DNA of 64,000 nucleotides from assembly GCF_003259895.1 (NCBI RefSeq), contig NZ_QLME01000004.1, positions 62,001 through 126,000 of the forward strand. The letters are read 5' to 3'. The notes below the pieces were generated by a model. The model saw nothing but the letters and a program-made list of their open reading frames with translations, made no database searches and was not told where the DNA came from. The position numbers were made by a program, and so were the translations under genes. This DNA is from Halanaerobium saccharolyticum. GTDB lineage: Bacteria; Bacillota; Halanaerobiia; Halanaerobiales; Halanaerobiaceae. Of the stretch, positions 16,249-25,996 are shown piece by piece; the first letter of the stretch is position 1, and each line of letters opens with the position of its first letter.

Positions 16249-16324
16249 TGGAGCCGGTGACAGGAGTTGAACCTGCAGCCTGTGGTTTACGATACCACTG
16301 CTCTACCAATTGAGCTACACCGGC
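16249..16324 (-). tRNA. tRNA-Thr (anticodon CGT)
   Basis: 76 bases with encoded CCA. The acceptor GCCGGTG pairs with CACCGGC, the D stem is GCTC/GAGC, the anticodon stem is GTGGT/ACCAC around loop ATCGTAA, and the T arm carries GGTTCAA. The anticodon CGT reads the threonine codon ACG. Confidence 0.95.
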
Positions 16325-16334
16325 TTTCTTAGTC

Positions 16335-17171
16335 CTAAAAAGCCAGTACTATCCCACCTTCATTGGCATAGACTGTACTAATTCCCGCAGTTTCTACAAT
16401 AATTATTTCTCTAAAATTATATTTTTCTGAAGCCTGTTTTTTAATAAATTCTGCTTTGTCTAGAGCATTACAGTGAGCAATACCAAGTACTTTCTCTTCT
16501 AGATTTTCTCCTTTTTCTCCAATTTTATCTATCAATTTTCTAACTGCTCTTTTACTTCCTCTTGCTTTATCAACAAGAGTTATAGTTCCTTCATCAGTAG
16601 CACCTAAAACGGGCTTTATATTAAAAAAAGAAGCAATTTTACCTTTTAATCTTCCCATTCTTCCTGCTTTAATTAGATTATCTAGAGAGTCGAGCACAAA
16701 TAAAGTCTGCATTTCTTCAACATATTTTTCAGTTTTTTCTATAATTTCTTCTCTCTTAAAACCAGCTTCGATTAGTTCACCCAACTTATAAGCAATCATT
16801 GTCTCACCGGCAGAGGCACTGAAAGAATTAAAAACTTTAACCAATTTGTCTTCAGCCTCTTCCATCAGCATATCCTTTGCCAGGATAGCATTCTGATAAG
16901 TTGCACTCAATTCTTTAGAAAGGGTTACCACAAAAATATCTTCAGATTTACGATATAAATCTAAAAAAGGTCCTGGACCTGGACTTGCAGTTTTTGGTGC
17001 ATCACTGCTATTACGCATTGCGTTTAACAATCCTTCCCGGTCAAGATCTTCATCATCTATAAAATGCACATCTCCAACATCTATAGACAGTGGTGCTGTG
17101 GAAATATTAAATCTTTTTCTTAATTCTTCTGTTAAATCACAGCAGCTGTCAACTATTATTTTGAAGTCCAT
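16335..17171 (-). CDS. DegV family fatty-acid-binding protein
   Basis: 278 residues, normal for DegV (EDD fold). The start FKIIVDSCCDLTEEL and the fatty-acid-binding segments KTASPGPGPFLDLYR (near 60) and VVTLSKELSATYQNA (near 82) are typical, as is FVLDSLDNLIKAGRMGR near 155. In Firmicutes such proteins (FakB) present fatty acids to the FakA kinase; the FakA gene is not here. It directly precedes tRNA-Thr in the same direction, with only 10 bases between them. Confidence 0.9.
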   Translation of the reverse strand: MDFKIIVDSCCDLTEELRKRFNISTAPLSIDVGDVHFIDDEDLDREGLLNAMRNSSDAPKTASPGPGPFLDLYRKSEDIFVVTLSKELSATYQNAILAKDMLMEEAEDKLVKVFNSFSASAGETMIAYKLGELIEAGFKREEIIEKTEKYVEEMQTLFVLDSLDNLIKAGRMGRLKGKIASFFNIKPVLGATDEGTITLVDKARGSKRAVRKLIDKIGEKGENLEEKVLGIAHCNALDKAEFIKKQASEKYNFREIIIVETAGISTVYANEGGIVLAF

Positions 17172-17297
17172 AGTATTGTAATTACCTCCGCTATATAATA
17201 TTTTAAGAATCTAAACTTTATTCTATTATATAATTTTATCTTTATTGTAAGCAAAAATCAACAGGTTAATTCAATTTTATTTTTTAATTTAAATATA

Positions 17298-17330
17298 GAA
17301 AAGCCCCGGCTAAATTAACAGCCGGGGCAA
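17298..17330 (-). terminator. Terminator of the cold-shock gene
   Basis: Minus-strand hairpin GCCCCGGCT/AGCCGGGGC with an AT-rich loop, then TTTTC. It lies just after the cold-shock stop codon. Confidence 0.85.
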
Positions 17331-17351
17331 GTTTACATAATTATGTTTTAA

Positions 17352-17555
17352 TTATATAAGGTCAACATTCTCTGCCTGAGGTCCGCGGTCGCCTTCAACA
17401 ATTTCGAATTCAACTTCCTGACCTTCTTCTAAAGTTTTGAAACCTTCTTGCTGAAGAGCAGAGAAATGTACAAATACGTCGTCGCCGTCTTCTCTTTCAA
17501 TAAAGCCATAACCTTTTTTCTCATCAAACCATTTAACTTTTCCTGTGTAAACCAT
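17352..17555 (-). CDS. Cold-shock protein (CspA family)
   Basis: 67 residues, one cold-shock domain. The RNP1 motif is [10 protein letters not shown] and RNP2 is DVFVHFSAL; the aromatic nucleic-acid-binding surface is intact. It binds single-stranded RNA and keeps mRNA unfolded. A strong AGGAGGAAG site and a near-consensus promoter suggest high expression. The leader of about 60 bases could be thermoresponsive, as in other csp genes, but I see no proof. Confidence 0.95.
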   Translation of the reverse strand: MVYTGKVKWFDEKKGYGFIEREDGDDVFVHFSALQQEGFKTLEEGQEVEFEIVEGDRGPQAENVDLI

Positions 17556-17621
17556 ATTAATATCTTCCTCCTAAAATTTAAGCTGAGTATGTGTAGCTAG
17601 TTTAGAATACTCAGTGATTTA

Positions 17622-17650
17622 AATATATCATTTGATTTCTTATTTGTCAA
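17622..17650 (-). promoter_or_regulatory. Promoter of the cold-shock gene
   Basis: Minus-strand TTGACA (17645-17650), 17-base spacer, TATATT (17622-17627). Confidence 0.7.
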
Positions 17651-17735
17651 ATTTTTCTGATATAAAAATTAGATGGGATAATTTTTCTTGTTTTTATAAA
17701 TATGATATACTTACTTTTGATAAGGAGGTAGTTAA

Positions 17736-19001
17736 ATGGAAGAATTTATTTCTACTAATTTTATTTTTACTAACATAAATATCTTATTTTTGAGCACTGG
17801 CATCTTAATAACATTTTTCACTTTGCTTTCCAGCTGGAGAAAAATTGTTGAATTTAGATTTTTCTATTTGATCAATTTAATATTTTTTATTACTAGTTTT
17901 TTTCTTGTAATCAGTACAAAAAATTGGTTTATTTTTATGATTGGCTGGGAGCTTGCAACATTAACTACCTCATTAATGCTGGCCTGGGATGACAAAAATA
18001 TTGCCTGGGAATATTTTGTGATTCAATTTATTGGGGGCAGTTTTTTGATACTAACGACTTTAACTGCCTATACAAATGGTTATCAATTTATCGGAGCAGT
18101 TGAGGAATTCTGGCTGCAGTTGATGTTTATAATAGCACTCGGAGTTAAAAGTGCAGTTATTGGTCTGCACAGCTGGGTCCCTTATATCTATAGAGAAGCG
18201 TCTCCAGGGTTTTGTGCCCTTTCTTCTGGACTGGTGGCAAAATTGGGCTATATTACTCTTTTAAGAGTTATTAGTGATGGAAATAGACTGCTGCTCTATC
18301 TTGGATTGATTATGATCTTCTATGGAGGAATCAAAGCTCTGGAAGAAAAAAATTATAAACTAATCCTGGCTTATAGTTCAATCAGTCAATTTGGTTTTAT
18401 AACTCTGGCAATTGGCAGTGGAAATATTTACGGTTATTATGGTGCAGTACTACATATTATTGCTCACGCTTTTGCAAAATCCACCTTATTTAATGGGGCA
18501 GGAAACTGGATTAAAGAATTTAACTCTACCTCTATTTTTGATTTTAAACGCTGTGAAATCCGGCAGAAAGTTAATACGATAAGTACTATTTTTTCTTTTC
18601 TCTCACTGATGGCCTTTCCTTTTTTTATAGGTTACAATAGTAAAAACTTAATTAAATATTCTCTGAGTTCAATCCCAATGTTTGAATTTTTATTGCATTT
18701 AGGAAGTATTTTAACTGTGGCTTACGCTTTAAAAATATTATGGATAATATTTTTTAAAGATCTTAAAGATTCCAATTTTAATTTTAAAGTTAAGTTAAAA
18801 AGCAATTATCAACCCACTTTTCTAGAAAATATTTCAATTTTGCTTCCAGCTCTATCTTTAATTATACTGGCAGTAACTGCAAACATCTATTTAGGACATC
18901 AATTTAATTTTAATTATTTATCAGGATTAATAACTACAGCAGTTTATTTAATAGTGGCTTATTTAATTCGTTTTCCAATTATGTCCAGAATCGAACATTA
19001 A
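17736..19001 (+). CDS. Orphan NuoN/MrpD-like proton-conducting membrane subunit
   Basis: 421 residues with about 12-13 membrane segments. The central part has the proton-transporter hallmarks of complex I and Mrp antiporter subunits: GWELATLTTSLML near 70, GVKSAVIGLHSWVPYIYREASPGFCALSSG near 135-165, with the channel lysine and histidine, and YSSISQFGFITLAIGSG near 215. It is shorter than usual (about 480) and has no neighbours from Nuo, Mrp or hydrogenase clusters. It may be a subunit of a remote complex or an independent ion conductor. A GGAGG site precedes the ATG. Confidence 0.82.
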   Translation: MEEFISTNFIFTNINILFLSTGILITFFTLLSSWRKIVEFRFFYLINLIFFITSFFLVISTKNWFIFMIGWELATLTTSLMLAWDDKNIAWEYFVIQFIGGSFLILTTLTAYTNGYQFIGAVEEFWLQLMFIIALGVKSAVIGLHSWVPYIYREASPGFCALSSGLVAKLGYITLLRVISDGNRLLLYLGLIMIFYGGIKALEEKNYKLILAYSSISQFGFITLAIGSGNIYGYYGAVLHIIAHAFAKSTLFNGAGNWIKEFNSTSIFDFKRCEIRQKVNTISTIFSFLSLMAFPFFIGYNSKNLIKYSLSSIPMFEFLLHLGSILTVAYALKILWIIFFKDLKDSNFNFKVKLKSNYQPTFLENISILLPALSLIILAVTANIYLGHQFNFNYLSGLITTAVYLIVAYLIRFPIMSRIEH

Positions 19002-19047
19002 CCAAAAGTTTTGATCAGGCTAATTGTTTGAAATTTAAATTATGTCT

Positions 19048-19077
19048 AAAAAAAGGAGCCTGCAGCAGGCTCCTTTA
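19048..19077 (-). terminator. Terminator of the chemoreceptor gene
   Basis: Perfect hairpin AGGAGCCTGC/GCAGGCTCCT. On the minus strand a run of seven T follows. It may also stop the converging membrane-subunit transcript on the plus strand, where only three T follow. Confidence 0.85.
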
Positions 19078-19123
19078 CTAACTTTAAAAAATATAAATAT
19101 TTTTTAAAGTTTTGATTAATCAT

Positions 19124-21094
19124 TTACAGTTTAAATTTAGAAATTGAAGCTGATAGTTCTTCTGCCATCTTTGCCAGCTCCTGAGAAGCAGTAATAATCT
19201 CATCTGTGGCTGCATTCTGTTCCTGACTGGAAGCTGCTACTTCTTCAGCATTGGCAGCTGCAGTTTCACTTGCAGATGCAATTTCTCTAATTGCTCTCTC
19301 TACATCCTCACTATTTGCTGCCATTTCTTCCGCTTTATTATTTATATTGGTAATTATTCGACTTAAAACTCCTGCTGTATGTTCAATTTCTTCAAATGCT
19401 GTTCCACTTTCCTCAATCGAACTAACACTGGAATCAACTACTTCTCCTGTTTCTTCCATATTTTCTACAGAAGCCTGTACATCCTGCTGAATATCTGCAA
19501 TTAATTCTGTAATTTCATCTGTCGCCTGATTTGATTCTTCTGCCAGCTGTCTTATTTCGTCTGCTACAACTGAAAAACCACGTCCGGCCTCTCCTGCTCT
19601 TGCAGCTTCAATTGCCGCATTTAAAGCAAGCAAATTTGTCTGCGAAGATATATCTTTAATAAGACTGACAATTTCTCCAATTCTCTGTGAAGAGTCAGCC
19701 AGAGAATGAACTGCTTTTTCTACCTGTTTTGAATTAGCTTTAACTTTATTGACTTCAGCTGCAGATTTATCAATCGATTGATTACCTTTTTCTATATTTT
19801 CCATCACATTAACTGACTGTCTATCCATCGCATCAGAAGATGTATTGATCATTGTAATCTGCTTGCTTAGTTCTTCCATAGTTGCAGATGTTTCTTCAAC
19901 CTGAGCCGACTGCTCTTCAGTGTTAGAAGCAACTTCCTGGATAGCTTTACTTACCTCCTCTGCACTTTCTCCAACCTGATTTCCATTTGCAGAAAGCTCC
20001 TCACTTGAAGCTGCAACTCGGTCAGAAACAGCTTTGACATCCAGAATCATTGATTTTAGATTATTAATCATCTCTGAAAACGACTTGCTTAATTTCCCGA
20101 TTTCATCTTTCCGCTTTAAATATTTATCGTCAATATTTATTGTGAAATCTCCTGCTGCCAGTTTTTGGGCAGTTGCGGTAACATAATTAAGGGGTTTTGC
20201 TATGTAGGAAGCAATAAGCACAGTAACTATTATTCCAATTATTAAAGCGACTAGAGCAATAATTAAGCTGATATTTCTTAAATTAACAAGTCCACTCATA
20301 ACTTCTGACCTATCAGCTGTCATAGCAACAGACCAGCCATTAATACCTGCAGGATGATAGGCCATTATTTTTTGTTGATTATTAAATCTATAATGAACCG
20401 CTCCGCTTTCTCCTGCAATCATTTTATCCGTAACTGAAATAAGATGCTGATTGCTCTCGGCCAGTTCACTACTGGCTATGTATTCTCTCTCCGGATAAGC
20501 AATTGTATTTTTATTTTGATTAATTATCCATCCATAGCCGGCCCCGTTGATGTTCATTTCAGTAATTAACTGCTGTAAATATTCTGTAGAAACCGTACCA
20601 ATTAAAACTCCAACCTGCTCTCCCAGATCGATAATTGGAACAGCAATCGAAATCACGTTACCCTCAGTTAATTGACTGGGACGGGCATTTGAATATGTAA
20701 CTTCATTTGTTTCCAGCGCCCGCTGAAAATAATTTCTATCGGAAACATTAATGTTTTCACCACCAACCACATTGGCTCTACCATCCGGTCTGGCAACAAT
20801 AATATTTTCCAGTTCGGGATGATGTGATTCCCGGAGATATCTTTCCTGACTGCTCCACATCATAGTCTGAACATCATTAGAATCCGCTAAATCTTTTAAA
20901 AAGATCTCTATCCCACTTAACCACTCATTAATGGTGTTAGAATTCTGTCTCGCACTCTCTTTAGCACCTGCCATTATTGTTTCTTCTAAAATATTAGTTG
21001 ATTGATTATATAAAGTAAAAGCTGTACCACCAACAATAACTAAAATTAATATTATAATTGCCAGCAGCATTTTTCCCTTGATTGAATTAAGCAT
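19124..21094 (-). CDS. Methyl-accepting chemotaxis protein with dCache sensor
   Basis: 656 residues. An N-terminal membrane segment (residues 8-28) and a second near 275-295 enclose an extracytoplasmic dCache domain; [19 protein letters not shown] and [19 protein letters not shown] are typical of it. A HAMP linker ([21 protein letters not shown]) follows. The signalling domain carries the conserved hairpin tip [20 protein letters not shown] and [16 protein letters not shown]. It senses a small extracellular ligand, not identifiable here, and controls CheA. No che genes are near. Confidence 0.94.
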   Translation of the reverse strand: MLNSIKGKMLLAIIILILVIVGGTAFTLYNQSTNILEETIMAGAKESARQNSNTINEWLSGIEIFLKDLADSNDVQTMMWSSQERYLRESHHPELENIIVARPDGRANVVGGENINVSDRNYFQRALETNEVTYSNARPSQLTEGNVISIAVPIIDLGEQVGVLIGTVSTEYLQQLITEMNINGAGYGWIINQNKNTIAYPEREYIASSELAESNQHLISVTDKMIAGESGAVHYRFNNQQKIMAYHPAGINGWSVAMTADRSEVMSGLVNLRNISLIIALVALIIGIIVTVLIASYIAKPLNYVTATAQKLAAGDFTINIDDKYLKRKDEIGKLSKSFSEMINNLKSMILDVKAVSDRVAASSEELSANGNQVGESAEEVSKAIQEVASNTEEQSAQVEETSATMEELSKQITMINTSSDAMDRQSVNVMENIEKGNQSIDKSAAEVNKVKANSKQVEKAVHSLADSSQRIGEIVSLIKDISSQTNLLALNAAIEAARAGEAGRGFSVVADEIRQLAEESNQATDEITELIADIQQDVQASVENMEETGEVVDSSVSSIEESGTAFEEIEHTAGVLSRIITNINNKAEEMAANSEDVERAIREIASASETAAANAEEVAASSQEQNAATDEIITASQELAKMAEELSASISKFKL

Positions 21095-21135
21095 TTCAAA
21101 TCCCTACCTTTTTTCTATATTATAGTAAAATTATA

Positions 21136-23124
21136 TCATACAGACTGAATATTGCAATCAATAGAAATAATAGATTCTAATTCATTTATTGGCATCGGGC
21201 GATAATAATAATAACCCTGCACAAAATCACAGTTTAATTTTTTTAATATTTCTAGTTCCTCTTTTTCTTCTACTCCTTCTGCAATAACCATAAAATTAAG
21301 TTCATGTGAAAGTTCAATTATCTTTTCAGTTAAGATTCTGGTTTTTTTCTGATCTAAATTACGAATAAAGGACATATCAATCTTCAGCATATCAATCGGT
21401 AGTTTAGCTAAATAGGAAAGAGAGGAATATCCTTTACCAAAATCATCAAGAGAAATATAAAAACCAGCTTTTTTTAATTTATTTAAATTTTCTAAGTCTC
21501 GCTCAGCTGCGTCCAGAAAAATTGATTCTGTAATTTCAAAATCAATTTGATCAGGGCACAATTCTCTTTTTTGAATTAAATTTTCTAAAAAAGTAATTAA
21601 AGAATCATCTTTTAAATCATAGGCAGACAAATTAATTGAAATAATTTTTTCTGATTCTCTCAATACTTCATTCTCTGAAAATTCTTTAATAACCCTTTTA
21701 ATAACCCAGCGGGTAATTTGAGTTATTAAGTTGCTTTGTTCAGCAATCGGAATAAAATATCCGGGTGAAATCGGACCGAATTCTGGGTGGTCCCAGCGAA
21801 GTAAAGCTTCCAGAGCTACTATCTCTTCATTTTGCAAATTGATTTTAGGCTGATAAACAAGATTTAGTTCTCCATTTTCTACAGCTTTTCTCAAATCATT
21901 TTTTAACTGACTATTATTTAGCTTTTCAAAATAAATTGTCTGATCATAGATCTGATAAAGTTTATTGGTATCTTCAATTGTATGCATTGCATGATGAGCC
22001 CTAGTAATTAATGTCTTAGCGTCATCACCATCTTTAGGATAAATTGTAATGCCAATTTTAAAATTCAAAAAGTAATCAATCTCATTTTCCTTCCAGAGTC
22101 TTTTTATCGAATTTAGAATCTCCACTGCCTTAGCTTTGATTTCTTCTTTTTTAGCTATATTTTTAAACAATAGCAGAAATTTATCTCCGTAATAATGACT
22201 TATTAAATCCAGTTCCGAATCATCTTTTAATACATCTGCAATTTTTTGGGCAGTCTGATTTCCGTGCAGTGAGCCAATTACATTAGATATATTGTCCATA
22301 TCTGTTACTTCAAGGTAAAAAACGGAAAATCCCTGATCTTTCATAGACTCTTGAGAAACTTCAATTTGCTGCTCCAACTTTTCAGAAAAATATTTTTCAT
22401 TTGGCAAACTGGTAAAATCATCATAATAGGCTAACTGATATAACTTATTTTCCAACTTTTTTTCTCTGGTTATTTCTGTAGTAGTTCCAATTACTTTTAC
22501 TGCTTTACCTTTATCATTTTTTAAAAACCTGCCGCTATGTTTGATATAGATATACTGATCATTATTTTTTACTCTAAAAACATTTTTATACTTTTTGTTT
22601 TCACCTGTAAGAAAAAGCTCCCATTTTTCTTGAGCCTGTTTTCTATCTTCAGGATGAATATATACTTTGATTGATTCAATTGGTCCCTGCCTGGTATATT
22701 TTTGATGAATATTTAATTTGCTCTGAGCCCAGTAGGATAAATATAATTCTTCTTGCTGTAGATCATATTCCCAGATGCCAACATCTATCATATCCTCAAT
22801 CAAATTAAACTTTTTAATTTTATCTTCTTCACTTTTAATCTTTTCGATTTTGTCAATGATACTTTTACTAATTACATAGTGACTTTTTAATCCTCTTTTT
22901 ACAAAAATATAAATTAAAACCGAAGAAAAAATCACAAATAGAAATTCATTAATAAAGTGAAAGAGAACTAAGAAATTATTCTCAGAAAAAAAATGATTAA
23001 TTATATATTCAAAGGTTGAAATCCAGATAACTCCCAACACAAAATATTTTAACATAATTTTAAAACTCATCCGTGATGGGTCAGTTTCTTCCAGTTTATT
23101 TTTCAGCTTAAATATTACATCCAT
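21136..23124 (-). CDS. PAS-GGDEF-EAL protein, predicted c-di-GMP phosphodiesterase
   Basis: 662 residues: two N-terminal membrane segments (about 25-45 and 52-72), a PAS domain (about 105-220), a GGDEF domain and an EAL domain. The GGDEF signature is degraded to YGDKF, so cyclase activity is unlikely; it may be a GTP sensor. The EAL domain is intact: EALLRW, the Asn of SINLSAYDL, the Glu of ITESIF, DDFGKGYSSL, MLKIDMSF and AEGVEEKEE. It should hydrolyse c-di-GMP. The gene is preceded by a c-di-GMP-I riboswitch with its own terminator, so substrate level probably sets enzyme level. Confidence 0.92.
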   Translation of the reverse strand: MDVIFKLKNKLEETDPSRMSFKIMLKYFVLGVIWISTFEYIINHFFSENNFLVLFHFINEFLFVIFSSVLIYIFVKRGLKSHYVISKSIIDKIEKIKSEEDKIKKFNLIEDMIDVGIWEYDLQQEELYLSYWAQSKLNIHQKYTRQGPIESIKVYIHPEDRKQAQEKWELFLTGENKKYKNVFRVKNNDQYIYIKHSGRFLKNDKGKAVKVIGTTTEITREKKLENKLYQLAYYDDFTSLPNEKYFSEKLEQQIEVSQESMKDQGFSVFYLEVTDMDNISNVIGSLHGNQTAQKIADVLKDDSELDLISHYYGDKFLLLFKNIAKKEEIKAKAVEILNSIKRLWKENEIDYFLNFKIGITIYPKDGDDAKTLITRAHHAMHTIEDTNKLYQIYDQTIYFEKLNNSQLKNDLRKAVENGELNLVYQPKINLQNEEIVALEALLRWDHPEFGPISPGYFIPIAEQSNLITQITRWVIKRVIKEFSENEVLRESEKIISINLSAYDLKDDSLITFLENLIQKRELCPDQIDFEITESIFLDAAERDLENLNKLKKAGFYISLDDFGKGYSSLSYLAKLPIDMLKIDMSFIRNLDQKKTRILTEKIIELSHELNFMVIAEGVEEKEELEILKKLNCDFVQGYYYYRPMPINELESIISIDCNIQSV

Positions 23125-23181
23125 TTGTGACCCTCCAAAATAAATATTTATCTATCTGACTAAATTAATGTATATCTAAAT

Positions 23182-23208
23182 AAAAAAAACCGACCATAAG
23201 CGGTCGGG
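23182..23208 (-). terminator. Riboswitch terminator upstream of the EAL gene
   Basis: Minus-strand hairpin CCGACC/GGTCGG followed by eight T. The GCCCG at its 5' foot (23205-23209) is complementary to CGGGC at the start of the aptamer (23278-23282), which gives a possible antiterminator. Confidence 0.85.
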
Positions 23209-23214
23209 CGTTAA

Positions 23215-23284
23215 TTTCTGCAGCCTGGCAGTCTCAGTAAGACCCATAGCTTTGCGTCACTGCTTTACAGCAGTTTTGCCCGTA
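23215..23284 (-). ncRNA. c-di-GMP-I riboswitch (GEMM-I) upstream of the EAL gene
   Basis: Minus-strand order: GGGCAAAAC, hairpin CTGCTGTAAAGCAG, TGACGCAAAGCTATGGGTCT, then GACTGCCAGGCTGC. These are the conserved GEMM-I elements, including the GCAAA tetraloop receptor and the ACGCAAAG ligand-pocket strand. A terminator follows six bases later, so control is by transcription termination. Confidence 0.9.
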
Positions 23285-23313
23285 GTTGAAATATATTTTC
23301 TTTTAGTAATTAT

Positions 23314-23342
23314 ATTGTACTAAAGCTCAGACTATAATTCAA
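23314..23342 (-). promoter_or_regulatory. Promoter of the EAL gene
   Basis: Minus-strand TTGAAT (23337-23342), 17-base spacer, TACAAT (23314-23319), about 25 bases upstream of the aptamer. Confidence 0.55.
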
Positions 23343-23439
23343 GCTTTTTGATTAACAAAATTTGTTTTTATTTCTTGTTATTTCAAAGCAGCGGCTCTTG
23401 CTTTTGATAATTTTATATGTTAAAATAAATGATGTTGAT

Positions 23440-23526
23440 GCCGAAGTGGTGGAATTGGCAGACGCGATGGATTCAAAATCCATTATCCTCACGGATGTGT
23501 GGGTTCGAATCCCACCTTCGGCACCA
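23440..23526 (+). tRNA. tRNA-Leu (anticodon CAA)
   Basis: 87 bases with encoded CCA. Acceptor GCCGAAG/CTTCGGC, anticodon loop TTCAAAA in stem ATGGA/TCCAT, a long class II variable arm (TATCCTCACGGATGT) and the T arm GGTTCGAATCC. The anticodon CAA reads UUG. Confidence 0.95.
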
Positions 23527-23560
23527 TTTTTTACATATCAACATTCATAGTTATTTTAAG

Positions 23561-23584
23561 ATCTCCTTACCGGGAGATTTTTTT
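23561..23584 (+). terminator. Terminator of tRNA-Leu
   Basis: Hairpin ATCTCC/GGGAGAT followed by seven T on the plus strand. Confidence 0.8.
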
Positions 23585-23628
23585 AATTTATTAAAGAAAA
23601 CTAATTAATATAAATGGAGGAACTGATA

Positions 23629-24855
23629 ATGAATGCCGATTTGATCATTGCAGGTGCCGGACCAGCAGGACTTTTTGCTGCAATCCAGGCTGCAGCAAAT
23701 AATGAAAATAAAAAAATTATAATTATGGAAAAAAACGCAAGCGCCGGCAAAAAACTTTTAATCAGCGGCTCAGGTCAGTGTAATCTAACCCATGCTGGTA
23801 ATATCGCTGATTTTTTTGACCATTATGGAGAAAATTATAATTTTCTAATGGGGCCTCTTTATACTTTTGATAATCATCAGTTACTGCAATTTTTTAAAGA
23901 TAGAGGAATTAAATTTAGAAAAGCTAGAGGTGGAAAGATTTTTCCTGAGTCCAATAAAGCCTCAGATATTTTAAATGTATTATTAAAAGAAACAAAAGCT
24001 AGAGAAATTAAAATTATATATAATACTCCGATAGAAAATGTTAATTACAAGAACAAATCATTTGAGATTAAAAGCAGCAATAAAATTTATACAAGCAAAT
24101 ATTTTCTGCTTGCAGCCGGTGGAAAATCTTTTCCTAAAACAGGTTCAACAGGTGATGGCTTTCAAATTGCCAGTAGTTTGGGTCATAATATTATTGAACC
24201 ACAACCAGCTTTAGCTCCGGTAATTATTAAAGATTATCAATTTAAAATGCTGAGCGGAATATCTCTGAGAAATAAAAACATTTCACTCTGGAGAAATGGA
24301 AATTTAGTAAAAAGCTGGAATGATGATCTGTTGTTAACCCATCAAGGCTTATCGGGACCGGGAATCATCAATTATTCCCGCTACATGGAAGAAGGAGATA
24401 TTATAAAAATAAAGCTATTAAAATATTCCAGGGAAGAATTAGAAAATAATCTGCTGAAAAAAATTGAAAGAGAGGGGAAATTGAATTTACTCAATCTTTT
24501 AATTAAATATCCGCTGGCCCAGAGACTAATTGAAAAGATACTTGAAATTGCGGATATTGACGGCAGCCAGAATGCGGCTCATCTGACTAAACAAGAAAGA
24601 AAAGAAATTATTGAAATTTTTTTAAGCTTGGAGTTTGAAATTAAAAAGCTGGCAGATTTTAATCAGTCAATGGTAACAAAAGGAGGGATTGACCTCAGCG
24701 AGATCAATCCCCAGACTATGGAATCAAGAATTATTAGTAACTTTTTTGCGGCCGGCGAAGTTCTAGATATTGATGGTGATACCGGCGGCTATAATCTGCA
24801 GGCTGCTTTTTCTACAGCCTTTTTGGCCGGTGCTGAACTCGCCCAGAGATTATAA
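23629..24855 (+). CDS. HI0933/YhiN-like (BaiN family) flavoprotein
   Basis: About 408 residues. The N-terminal FAD fold is DLIIAGAGPAGLFAAIQAA, followed by MEKNASAGKKLLISGSGQCNLTHA, a family hallmark. The middle has LLAAGGKSFPKTGSTGDG and the C-terminus FFAAGEVLDIDGDTGGYNLQAAFSTA. Members are NAD(P)/FAD oxidoreductases of mostly unknown substrate; one relative (BaiN) reduces bile-acid intermediates, but no such role is implied here. I chose the ATG at 23629, eight bases after GGAGG; the ATG at 23614 would contain that site. The gene converges on the baeRF gene with a one-base gap. Confidence 0.88.
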   Translation: MNADLIIAGAGPAGLFAAIQAAANNENKKIIIMEKNASAGKKLLISGSGQCNLTHAGNIADFFDHYGENYNFLMGPLYTFDNHQLLQFFKDRGIKFRKARGGKIFPESNKASDILNVLLKETKAREIKIIYNTPIENVNYKNKSFEIKSSNKIYTSKYFLLAAGGKSFPKTGSTGDGFQIASSLGHNIIEPQPALAPVIIKDYQFKMLSGISLRNKNISLWRNGNLVKSWNDDLLLTHQGLSGPGIINYSRYMEEGDIIKIKLLKYSREELENNLLKKIEREGKLNLLNLLIKYPLAQRLIEKILEIADIDGSQNAAHLTKQERKEIIEIFLSLEFEIKKLADFNQSMVTKGGIDLSEINPQTMESRIISNFFAAGEVLDIDGDTGGYNLQAAFSTAFLAGAELAQRL

Positions 24856-24856
24856 A

Positions 24857-25996
24857 TTAATATCTATAAATCGCTACTATATCTTCTCCATCTGGCATTT
24901 CTTCTTTATCCAGAACATAAACTTTTCCACCATTTTCAACTGTCTGCACGGCAGCAAAATTATAAAGATCATAATCCTCGTTATTACCTATTACTCTAAT
25001 TTCATTTTCAGCCTCTACAAAAACTCCGCCCTTCTCGGCTTTTTTATTAAGCAGAAGGGTATCAACTTTACTATAATGGGCAGCTTCAACAATACCTTCT
25101 AAATCGGCTGAAGTTTTATCACCTGACTTCAGCTCTAAATATTTATCTTTAACATCTTTTAAATAGTCATGAAGGTGTGGTTCTACAATTTTCCATCCTT
25201 TTTCCCTTAATTCCTTTTTATTCATCTGTTTTGCATTACCACTTAGATTTTCTTCTACTAATTTATCATAATTATTAATGTTTTTATATAGAGGAAAGAC
25301 ACTATCATCAGCAGCAATAACAAGATAGCTGTCTTCATCTTTGAGTTCTAAATTAATAACCCTGTCAATTTCTTTTAAATAGTGCATTAAATCTTCATTA
25401 TCATCATCTGAAGCTCCACCCTGGCCGTGAAATACTGCTGATCCTCCAGCCGTATTAACAGATTGATGTTTCTCAGCTGCTTCATCATCCAGATTTAAAA
25501 ACTCTTTAATATTAAGAGGTAAGTTTTCTACTTCAACCTCTTCAATATCATTTCTGGTAGCCTGATACAGTTGATTATGCTTGGGACTCATAGCCAAAAG
25601 GTAATATTTTTGATTATCATGTGACTCTGCAATTAACTGTTTTAGATTAAAATTAGGGCTTACATATGACTTATCATAGGTATCAACTGCAAATTTAAAA
25701 TATTCGAATCTATCAGGTGCAATAAAGACTGCCAGCCCTTCTTTTTGCTGCTGCCAGAAACTGCTGTCAGCTGCTAGAGAAGCTGCTGCTTCTAAAAATT
25801 CATCAACCTCTCGCTGCTTGTAATCCCACTGCTCTTTTAGTTTCTCTTCAACTTCCTGCAGCCGATTTTTAAACTCAATTTCTAACTTTTTAAATTCTCC
25901 ATTATGCACAGCCTTAGTTGATAAATAAATTGAAACACAGGGACTTTGCTGATATTGAATAAGGTCTTTTAAAGTATCCAGTTTAATTTCAGTCAT
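24857..25996 (-). CDS. baeRF family protein (bacterial release-factor-like domain)
   Basis: 379 residues, soluble. The order of elements matches the baeRF group, which are bacterial relatives of archaeal/eukaryotic release factor eRF1: N-terminal SPCVSIYLSTKAVHNGE, central YYLLAMSPKHNQLYQATRNDIEEVEV, the Gly-rich VFHGQGG near residue 190, and a C-terminal RNA-binding-like domain with GIVEAAHYSKVDTLLLNKKAEKGG. They are thought to act on stalled or damaged ribosomes, but this is not proven. It lies directly downstream of the IS110 element, which may have separated it from its original promoter. GGGAGG precedes the ATG. Confidence 0.78.
   Translation of the reverse strand: MTEIKLDTLKDLIQYQQSPCVSIYLSTKAVHNGEFKKLEIEFKNRLQEVEEKLKEQWDYKQREVDEFLEAAASLAADSSFWQQQKEGLAVFIAPDRFEYFKFAVDTYDKSYVSPNFNLKQLIAESHDNQKYYLLAMSPKHNQLYQATRNDIEEVEVENLPLNIKEFLNLDDEAAEKHQSVNTAGGSAVFHGQGGASDDDNEDLMHYLKEIDRVINLELKDEDSYLVIAADDSVFPLYKNINNYDKLVEENLSGNAKQMNKKELREKGWKIVEPHLHDYLKDVKDKYLELKSGDKTSADLEGIVEAAHYSKVDTLLLNKKAEKGGVFVEAENEIRVIGNNEDYDLYNFAAVQTVENGGKVYVLDKEEMPDGEDIVAIYRY

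Noticed and set aside
23362-23550. Open frame on the plus strand over tRNA-Leu
   Set aside because: It runs straight through the tRNA and has no recognisable protein features.
24770-25102. Plus-strand frame spanning the flavoprotein and baeRF gene ends
   Set aside because: It overlaps two well-supported genes in other frames and has no family match.
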